From: Linanthus parryae
Lineage: Eukaryota > Streptophyta > Magnoliopsida > Ericales > Polemoniaceae
Assembly: GCA_023055425.1 (NCBI GenBank)
Contig: JALGPY010000010.1
Location: forward strand, 48,975,863-49,039,862
DNA length: 64,000 nucleotides
Reading direction: 5' to 3'
Part shown: one piece after another, positions 55,588 through 64,000 of the stretch
How positions within the stretch are numbered: the stretch's first letter is position 1
Layout of the letters: each line of letters starts with the position of its first letter
Notes under the pieces: model-generated
What the model saw: the letters and a program-made list of their open reading frames with translations, nothing else
Databases searched by the model: none
Told to the model about the DNA's origin: nothing
Translations under genes and position numbers: made by a program

Positions 55588-56300
55588 TTAGTTCATGATG
55601 AACTGGTTATAACTGTTAGGCAACGATTGCAAGACAAGATCAGTGGCCAACTCTTGGCCGAGTGGGAACCCTAGTCTCGTGAAGTTCTCAATGTACCCAA
55701 TCATTCGGAGTACATGAGGCCCGGCAGGATTCCCTTCTGCAATACTGCTCTTGAGCAGTGTTTTGGACACCTCATACCGGTCATGCCTGCCTGTTCCTGA
55801 AACAATTGTTTCAAGTGTATGATCATATCATCGGCTTCAATGTTATCGTGTTGCTTCTGAAGCTCAGAGGTCATGGTGCAGAGCATGAGGCAAGTCACAT
55901 CATTAGAATCATCTATATGTTTCAGACGTGCCCATACATCAGCTAGAACGGACTCATCCTGGGTTGGGTATGGAATTGGAGTGTCCAAGACGTACAAATT
56001 CTTTTCTTTCTTAAGGACAATCTCTTAAGTTTCTGTACCAGTCAAGAAAATTCGTTCCAGATAGTTTGTTCTTCTCAAGGGCAGATCGCAGGAATGAAGT
56101 CGATGCGTGATTGTTTGCCATTTGGAATTTTACAAAATGAGAAATATGCAATTTTAGTATTTTGAACAATTTGACTATATTCAATAATGGCTAGATCATT
56201 AAATATAGCTCCCACTATTTTTCTCGGATTAATAGTCCTCGCCATTAATGCGGAAAATGTCATGTATATTTTACTAGTAGGTCCTAGATCCATATTTCAC
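55588..56300 (-). pseudogene. copia gag capsid region (UBN2-type)
   Basis: Pieces: NLYVLDTPIPYPTQDESVLA, CLMLCTMTSELQKQHDNIEA, then HVLRMIGYIENFTRLGFPLG and ELATDLVLQSLPNSYNQFIM, matching the gag core of Tork-clade elements. One frameshift near 55740. The upstream frame 56075-56293 probably includes the gag start but is not recognisable. Confidence 0.8.
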
Positions 56301-57709
56301 ATCTTCTTGAGCTTGCTTTGGCAAGTCACCCAAGAATTCTTTATTTAGGTAGGAACCATCCCAATTGCATCCCATGCAACTCTTGGTCCAATTAGGTGAA
56401 TAACTAATTGTTCTTTATCCTTTAGATAACGCCTAATTCTCATGCCTATGGGTTTATCAATCAAATTTATCTTCCCTAGTTGCGTCCAACCTCTTGCTTC
56501 AACATAAACATATTACTTGCTTGTGTCATCCACAACACATCATGGTGAATTAAAGTCGCCTTGCTTTGGCAAGCCCGAATTTAATAGACCTTGATCATGA
56601 AGGTGTTTAGGCAAGAGAAGGAAAAACGCAATATTCTATTTGAGGGATTTAATAGTCATTATTCGTTTGGTTGATCCCATCAACATGATATAATTATTTG
56701 GATTGGGAAATCCACAATAAAAGACCATTTTTGTTTATTATTATCTTGTTAACGATTTGCTAGTATCGCCATACACACAAAAATAAATAAGAAGACATAA
56801 ATAATAAACATCCACAAAAGAAAAATTAACGTGGCATGGATATGGCCCCCAGACTAAGATATTAACAAGCCAATGATAATATCTATTTTCCCTAAAGTGA
56901 CTAGCTCATCTCCATGTGCTCCACCATAGCCACGCGTCTTCATCGTCTTTGTGGCTTCTTGGTTCTCCGGTCTTCTCCCCCATGCTCTTGGCTATCATCT
57001 AAATATTTCTAATTCTAGCATAACATCTAGAATAAATAAATAAATAAAGCCTCACATGTTGAGGAAGATGATCAGCTCGCAGGCCGTAAAAATTAACTAA
57101 CTATTACATTAATTTGATCAGCTCGCAGGCCGTAAACCAAACCACAACAAACACAAACATCCACAATCTAGGCCATATTCATCCACCATGCACCAAAGCA
57201 CATAATACAGTTAAAACCAATTTTTAACGCACTTGTTCAATTTTAGTTGAAATTGGGTAATTAGGGTTACAACGGTCCAAGGGGTCCAACCTAGGCATAG
57301 GCCGAACCCCTGTGGACCGCCGCACGCCACCTTGGGCCGGCCCTAGGCCGGAAACCCCTAGGTTTACTTGGCGCATAAAGAAGAGGGGGATGAAGGCTAG
57401 GGTTTCGGCCCTAGTATCCTTTCCCTTACTTCCTTCTTGCCCAAGCTTGGTTGTTTCCATATAATTATTTCCATAATAAATCCCATTTTTTCAATTATAT
57501 GCCCATGAAATTTTTCAGGAACCCAATTATTCACATCATATATGATTTAACTCACCAATTTACACATCCAATGTTAAATTAGATCTTGTTTATATTTAAT
57601 CAAACTCAATTTGCATCTACTATGCCAATTAATTTCAGTTTTGCGTAATATGAATATAACGGTGTATAAACTAAAATCGTAACACATAAAATCATGTTAT
57701 GCACTACGA
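56301..57709 (-). other. 5' leader of the copia element
   Basis: 1.4 kb between PBS and gag with no supported ORF; long leaders are usual in this lineage. A short GATCAGCTCGCAGGCCGTAA word is duplicated (57068-57087 and 57117-57136). Confidence 0.6.
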
Positions 57710-57727
57710 CCTGTGGCTCTGATAGCA
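57710..57727 (-). promoter_or_regulatory. tRNA-iMet primer-binding site of the copia element
   Basis: Minus strand TGCTATCAGAGCCACAGG, one mismatch to the TGGTATCAGAGCC primer site, one base inside the LTR. Confidence 0.88.
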
Positions 57728-57728
57728 C

Positions 57729-59143
57729 TGTTGGGTTTTGACGTAGGTAACGTAGCGGAATAACAAAATTTCCTACACAAAGCCCACCAAGGATCACAGG
57801 AAGAGACAATCATAACATGATAAGAGCATAGAAGATGTGTACCTTTTGGTTCGGGAGATCACACGAAGAATAGTGTCTTCGTCTCTACACTTGATCCACG
57901 CCTAGAGTTGAGATCTATTTCTTCGTTCTCCTAGTGCTGCCTTGGACCGGAGGAAGAGGAAGAATGAATCACACAACGAAGAACAAAGAGAGGGTTCGGC
58001 CTCTCTTTGTGGCCAACGGGTAGGGGGCGGACGGCATGGGGCTTCGGCCTCTTGTTGTCTTGCTCCATCTATTTATTTCTCTCCCACTCACTTATGTTAT
58101 GAGAATTTATTGTGGGAAGGAAGCTAGGAGCATCTTTTATAGTCCAACAACTACTTGTTAACTACATAAAGGTTGTTCCTAATCCTACATGAACTTGGAT
58201 TAGTCCCTTCCTTGCATATTAGTCCTACTAAGTTTGCAAGGTGTTTCGAAGTTATCCTTCTAATTAATTAGTCATATTAATTAATTCCAAATCTAGTTCA
58301 ACCCTACTAGGCGTGTGACCCCATAGGTTCTACTTAGTTGGTAGTAACTTATTACTAACATGGAGCGGTGTATAGCAACACATCCATGCCACCCAACTAA
58401 TAGAAATAATTCAGTGATCCCGACAAACCTCTTGTGCCCAATATATCATATTGCACTATCGCTTTGTCTCCATATTCCGATTGGACAGGAGACATAAATA
58501 GTCACACTCGTATATACAATCCATAGTTCCTCGATCCTGGGAATATTCTTATTCAAGCAGATAACATCAATATCTCTATATTGATTTATTTGAGTCTTGC
58601 CAGACATTCAATAAGTCTCATCCCTCGAGTGGCCCTGGATATTAACTCCCATTATGTGGGAGGGACAAATCCTCTCTACATCACTACGATCTCTAAGCTT
58701 GCTTTCTATCATGTCCGATAGCTATCTTTATGATTACCCAGTTACGGTGTAACGTTTGATAACATCAAAGCACAATATTTCACAACTTGAGTATCTAGTG
58801 ACTTCAAGTCTAAGGATTGCAATTATATTAGCACTACGAGAAGCGATTGTGACTTTAACATAATCTAATGTATCCTTCTCGTTGTGGGTAATCCAGTATG
58901 CCAGTACTCCTACTGCATACCCATGTGTTAGACTTGATATCTCCATATCAATCTACAAACATACTAGTCTATATTTGATTGTCCTATTAACCAATATAAT
59001 GGACTAGGGATATTGAAGATAAAGAACACATTATATGTTAGGACTTTATTATATTACATATCACAATAATTAATAAATTAATATTCTAGCCAAAAAGTTA
59101 TTCATACTAAATATAGATTGCCTCTAGGGAACCTATTCCAACA
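57729..59143 (-). repeat. 5' LTR of the full-length copia element
   Basis: TGTTGGGTTTTGACG to CCAACA in plus coordinates; partner of 50884-52294. Confidence 0.93.
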
Positions 59144-59148
59144 TCTAC
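59144..59148. repeat. target-site duplication TCTAC (right copy)
   Basis: Matches 50879-50883. Confidence 0.93.
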
Positions 59149-61640
59149 AGTGTAGTGGTTGTTGCTTTCGTCGCTTTCAAACGAAGACCAATTTCGAGCC
59201 GTAATCTTATCCACGATTTCGATTAGTCTAATATTAGTTTTAGGGTTTGAATGAACATGATCTTATTCTTTTAGTATTGGTAAAGATGATGACCACTGCG
59301 CTCGGTTGGCATGGTACTACGGCTAGGAGTAGGAAATCTAGATCACGCCAACAAGAAGATCATGTAATGGTCGGTGAACGGGCTTTAGAAGCACCCGGAT
59401 ATGCGTTCGTAAAATAATGTAGCGACCGGGATGGAGTTTGAAATGATGCAGATTAAAGCACTTAGCGCGGAGGAGGCAGCTTTGACTTACCAGTTGAAGA
59501 AACAGAGGACCAGCCACGAAGATCCGGGAGAAGGAACTTGGAGACCACGCCACGAGTATGAGGAATACGTAGGCTCGAGGTGGCGGCAAAATGACGGCCA
59601 TGAAACTTGCATTGACAAACATGAGAGAGAGAGGCGGGCGACATAGTGGTTGAATTTGACAAAGTATCAACTCGTACAATGAGATCCGGGCCTGACCGCG
59701 AAGCGATAACAAGCGTAGCCGTTTATTTGACGACCTCGCTCTCTGGTTGATTTCAAATGGCGTAGTGCACTTGAATAATGATAATAATGGTGAGTGTGAT
59801 CCTTAGAGGCTGATTACAACTGAGCAATGGGTAGTGTAACACAAGTGGCATGATACTGGGAAGGCAGAAACAACGGCGAACACCAAGAGAAATGAAGTTA
59901 TCGAATTAATTTGACTTCGTGGTTGCAGCGTCTATGAATTTTTATGTTTTCGTTTCAGCTTGAAGGTCATGTAAACTTCATCCATCAGAGAAGACCAATG
60001 ATCAACTTAGTTCAGCCAACAATGGGACAAGCTTGGATAGTGGTGGTGACAACCACACTAGTCGAAAAGAAAATGGTCAGAAACGTGGATTTACTCTTCA
60101 TATTATCCTCATAGTGTGAGTTCAGTTGACACATGCATGGTGATGACGACAAGATCATAAAAAGAAGTGTAGAGCATAGTGAAGACTAACAGCATTAATG
60201 ACAAGTACTGAAGATACTGACAACAACACTAGAAGACAATGTGAATTTGGTTTACAGCAAGAGTGTGGCTGAAAGATCAGCGAGAGCATCAAGCAAGCAA
60301 TAAATGGCGACCACACACTGCTATTGGTTCCAAAGGAGGGATGCACTTGATAGCTGAAATTAGGAAGTATTGTTGCGATGAAGACAGCCTAGATAAGATT
60401 GCGGAAGTTTGGATTCATTTCTTCACTTTTTTTTTCAGGTACGCCGAGACGCAATTTTTTTAATGGTGTTGATTGACGATATTGAAATATCAAGCTATCT
60501 GTTGGGGAAGGATGGTGGAAGCAAGTTTTGGCAATAACGTCAACAACTTACAATACCAGTAGCAATTACTTATTGGATAGAGGTCACAACGACAGTTACC
60601 TGAATTAGGTAGCAGGGGCCGAGTTGTAACAACGTGCTACAATGCTCTTTTGGTGCTTGACGAAGCAATGGCACTGATTGGCAATAAGGTGCCCACTAAT
60701 GGAGAATTCACCGAAGGGATGACCCTCGATAAAGACACCTGGAGTGTTCAGAAAAGGTGCACTTGGATGATAGAGATCAAGTGAAGCAAACTACCCAATT
60801 TGGGATTATCCAGGTGCCCCTCATTCTGATGTGATGAATGGGTTTAGCAATGTTTTCATCAAGAGGAAATTAACTACATTAAACATCAAGTTCTGGGAAC
60901 GTAGCTGAATGGATATCACTATCATTTGAATTAAACCATCTAACATTAGTAGGGAGTTAACGCTACAAGATTGAACGATACGAAAAGGCATCCCTATTCA
61001 CTAATGATGTGTCCTTCCATTTGATTATGCAAATCAATGAAGACTTACTTTGATCACCATACTAATTTCACCATATGATCATCTGTCATGACACTTTAAA
61101 CTGAAATGGAACTTGGGTCGCACCTGAGAGCCACCACAATGATGTTGGAGAAAGAAAAGTGTGATGAGCCCTCATCAGTAGGTCGAGGTACATGTTCTCG
61201 GAATAAAATTTCTTTCCGTAATTTAGCAACATAAAAATGGAGCGCATCCAGGTAACTAGATATGCGAAATGCACAATGGTGACTTCCAAATGCGGGGGAA
61301 CATCATGAATCTGCGACGAAGAAATCTAGGAATTGAAAATTAATGGAGACTTTAAGAGAATGACGCCTACGAAATGTAATTTTTACTTCATGTCCTGAAG
61401 TGTTTATACCAGCTTTGGGTATAAAATTGTTTAATAATAACACATTTCTTTAGAGAATACTCATCAATCCAAGATAGATCCTCCTGTATAATTGTACTCG
61501 CATTCTTCTCGTCTGGTTCACCTTTCTCTGTTGTAAACCCAATCTGTTGAATATTTTGAAAAATTTGTTGAATCAAAATAATGAAATTTTCATTCAGCAC
61601 ATTTTATTCCCTTCCCTTATGTTTCTCTTCATGTACACAT
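59149..61640. other. unassigned DNA, possibly LTR/UTR of the gypsy remnant
   Basis: 2.5 kb without a credible ORF. In minus-strand orientation it lies 3' of a gypsy integrase tail, so part of it may be a gypsy 3' LTR, but no ends or TSD were identified. Confidence 0.3.
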
Positions 61641-61924
61641 ACTTATGTGAATGCTTCATCCCGACATAATATCAGCGCGTTCAGGTGGAATTCATCGTGA
61701 TTAATGACGACTGCTACCATATCCCACACTTTCAAGAGGTGATAGGATTTTTTGTTGTTATGGCTGAAACTGAAATAAGATTGTAGGCTGCCTACGTACC
61801 TTTGCAGGATCAAGCCAAACGTAGTTCATTTTGTTTGTTTTTTTGTTTTTTTTTTTTGTTTTTTTTGTGTGTGTTTTGTATCGTGCAGTTTATACTCGTA
61901 TGATGAGTGTTTACCTTCTCAAGG

Positions 61925-62110
61925 TTAGTAACGCTTCAAGAATTTGCTGTTGATTGGGCCGAATCTTACGCCTTCTCCGTCGACGATCTTGTAGGCCTCG
62001 TTTGTGTAAGCTTCCAGCACGGTGTATGGGACGCCCAATTTGGAGGAGAACGTATTCCCAGTTTGAGAGTTAACGATGGGTCTTCGAACGGCAAGAATGG
62101 GATCTGCCGC
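61925..62110 (-). pseudogene. gypsy integrase C-terminal tail
   Basis: Reads SSKLGVPYTVLEAYTNEAYK, IVDGEGVRFGPINSKFLKRY. The G-P-Y-x-V ... G-A-Y-K ... D-x-E-G ... G-P-I-N-x-K-x-L-K-R-Y pattern ends pol in Tat-lineage gypsy elements; here G-P-Y is G-V-P-Y. The N-terminal part of the same frame (to 62275) is not recognised. Confidence 0.7.
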
Positions 62111-62289
62111 TTCTGAATCAGGATCCTTGTCCTGCATATACGTAACATGGGAAGAATAAGCACATTCTCCTTGCTCTTTGTTGTTATTTGGGATTTCCTT
62201 TCTCATGACTACCGTTCGCTTCTTCAGTTTAAGTCCTCCTTCCACACTTATATCCCAAGACGTCAAGCGCTTCATTCTCGAGGTAATGA

Positions 62290-63700
62290 ACTTTTAATCT
62301 CTTTATCTTCAGGCAAGATGACCACTTCACTTTCTTGCCATTGAGACGAATTTTGAGGTCGGGCCATCCTCCTATCTTCGATTCGAAAAAATACAGATAT
62401 CCGAGGTATATGTACACACCTCCTTTGTGCCTCTCCATGGCTTTCCAATTATGAAATGGAGAAAATGTTTGAGGTGCTGGATCTATTCGATTGAAGATGG
62501 ATGTACAAGAATGTCCTTCAGTAGAGATTTCTTCTTTCATCTGCTCAACTTCATTTGTGAAGATCATGTAGGTGGCCATAACATAGTTACACTCTTCTGC
62601 ATCATCAACATTAAGTATTATTTTGTTCTTCCTCGCAAGATCAACCAACAATTCTTTCAGTACGAAGCACTTTCCCGTGGGATGACCTAAGATACGATGG
62701 AAATTGAAATACTTTGGGTCACCTGTTCTCCCCATTTCTTCTGGACGTTTGCACTTTGGAAGCTCGATAACCTTTTTTCTCGAGTAGGTCTTCTAACATC
62801 CCTGGCACGTCATCATCCGGGAAAGGGTACTTCCTCTCTTGTAGCTCTTTCAATGTTAGACGATTTTCCCTATGCGGGCGGTAAACTTCTTTTTTTTTCC
62901 TCGGATGATATCCTCACGGGGGCTACAGTCACGACCATGGATTCCTTCACCTTGGGTTTGAATAGCTTTTCCTTGTTCTGGTCCTTATCTTCAAAACGTG
63001 GCTTGACAATATAGGGGCCTTTTCTACCATGGTATGCTATGCTTATTTCCATGTCATGGGCGATGGGTGGAAATTTCATAGAACGTACACGGCCTAATTC
63101 CTTGTAGAATATAAAGAAGGCCCTGATGCATGACTTGCACGCACATTTCCACCGCTGAGACTTCGGATAATCGATCTCTACAATCGAGGCTTAGAGCACG
63201 CCACTTGTTGATGTAATCTATCACCGGTTAATCTTTCCACTGCTTCGTGTTCGTTATCTCAATCATGCCCACCGTACGACGAGTGCTATAGAACCGACTA
63301 AGGAATTCACGCTCCATTTGATCCCAACTGTCAATGGATTCAGGAGTTAAACATGTGTACCATTCAAAGGCATTATCCTTGAGAGTACGAACAAATTGCT
63401 TCACTAGCCAATCTCCTTTGGTCCCTGCATTGTTGCAAGTCTCAGAAAATGTGCAACGTGCTACTTTGGGTTACCCTTTCCGTCAAATTGTTGGAATGTA
63501 TGAGGGATGTAACCTTTAGGAATCGGCAACTTATCAGTCCTTTGAGTGTATGGCTTGGTGTATCTGAGTGACGTGTGTGAAGTACCGCCATATTGTGCCC
63601 TCACAGCATTCTGGATCAAATCGTCCAACAGCTGCATGGAAAACGGAGGGACAAGCATCGAGCTTCTTTGCAGAACTGACTCAGGCTGAAATGTATTTGG
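62290..63700 (-). pseudogene. gypsy gag (Tat-like), frameshifted
   Basis: Pieces: IPKGYIPHTFQQFDGKGNPK at about 63461-63530, which opens the gag capsid domain; then after broken frames MGRTGDPKYFNFHRILGHPT, GKCFVLKELLVDLARKNKII at 62735-62610, corresponding to the Y-C-x-Y-H-R-x-x-x-H-P-T-x-x-C-F-V-L-K motif of the gag C terminus, with the first Cys changed to Phe. The frame from 63714 upward is helical and coiled-coil-like (REKDLQIASLMNKI) and is the gag N-terminal region. Confidence 0.75.
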
Positions 63701-64000
63701 ATGTTGAACTTCATTGGCATTCGGAGGTTTTATAATCCTGTTAGACTTCCAAAGCTACAACACTACCCTTTTCAGTTGGGTTCGGGGGATGCGAGTCATC
63801 ATGGCTCATCTAAACCACGTTCAAACTATCTATCTTGTTCATGAGCGAGGCAATTTGGAGGTCCTTCTCCCTGAAAGTCCTTTGCAGTTTTTCAATCGCC
63901 TCCAACATAGCTCCCAATTTCTCTTTGACGCTAGATGCCTATGTCATCATTTCTTGCACAACTAAGGTACGAGATAAATCCTCTTAATCCGACGCAGCCC

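Larger units (their letters stand above)
50884..59143 (-). mobile_element. full-length Angela-like Ty1/copia retrotransposon (8.26 kb)
   Basis: Two LTRs (1,411 and 1,415 bp) with TG...CA ends, PBS, PPT and a perfect 5-bp TSD. On the minus strand the order is LTR, 1.4-kb leader, gag, protease, GAG-pre-integrase, integrase, RT, RNase H, LTR. LTR opening TGTTGGAATAGGTGCCCTAG and LTR length suggest the Angela lineage of the Tork clade (inference). Coding is interrupted by stops, frameshifts and deletions, so the copy is no longer autonomous. Confidence 0.93.
61641..64000 (-). mobile_element. Ty3/gypsy (Tat-like) remnant, pol deleted
   Basis: On the minus strand gag pieces (63965-62290) are followed directly by an integrase C-terminal tail (62110-61925) and then by a 3' untranslated segment with CTACGTTTGGCTTGATCCTG and ACGTAGGCAGCC, phrases familiar from the region after pol in plant Tat-like gypsy elements. 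Protease, RT, RNase H and most of integrase are missing. It runs off the right edge. Confidence 0.7.

Noticed and set aside
59338..59712. 124-codon minus-strand frame near the right of the copia element
   Set aside because: No motif; plus-strand frames overlap it equally, in repeat-like DNA.

Overview
This is plant nuclear DNA, almost certainly angiosperm. It is AT-rich, has spliced gene remnants of plant-only families (early nodulin-like phytocyanin, L-type lectin receptor kinase), an NF-YB-like histone-fold gene, and is mostly built of plant LTR retrotransposons (Ty1/copia and Ty3/gypsy types), with Helitron, SINE, TRIM, LINE and MITE-like pieces. The species cannot be named from the sequence. 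No bacterial-type operons, CRISPR arrays or rRNA genes are present.

Layout. 1-2941: eroded minus-strand copia element (Retrofit/Ale-like) ending in a PBS and an LTR stub. 2925-9015: a minus-strand host gene zone with a lectin receptor kinase fragment and a two-exon phytocyanin gene. The second phytocyanin exon is split by a 4.7-kb insertion (3725-8450, TSD GGGTT). That insertion is a small LTR element whose 3' LTR is itself split by a 3.2-kb solo-LTR-like element (4921-8124, TSD GTATC). 9016-12807: intergenic DNA with a duplicated 180-bp repeat, a tRNA-derived SINE and a MITE-like repeat. 12808-26500: a 13.7-kb LTR-internal-LTR-internal-LTR array with one 5-bp TSD (CCCCT). It is primed by tRNA-Asp, and both internal regions carry the same intact 526-codon ORF of unknown function and no gag or pol. 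26866-27411: NF-YB-like gene. 29238-29973: two head-to-tail Helitron-like elements. 31771-41736: decayed SIRE/Maximus-like copia element with an extra ORF after pol and a 14-bp palindrome repeated along its whole length. 42781-43300: LINE ORF1 (DUF4283) fragment. 44957-50178: LTR fragment plus a 5'-truncated Angela-like copia element that received a 566-bp TRIM (TSD ATAGA). 50884-59143: full-length Angela-like copia element (TSD TCTAC). 61641-64000: gypsy (Tat-like) remnant with pol deleted between gag and the integrase tail.

The genes do not form a pathway. The window is best read as layered insertions into a gene-poor region, datable relative to each other from target-site duplications. Strongest observations: the phytocyanin reading frame that is restored across the insertion point, the triple-LTR array with its conserved orphan ORF, the dispersed TTCAAGGCCTTGAA palindrome, and the tandem Helitrons.
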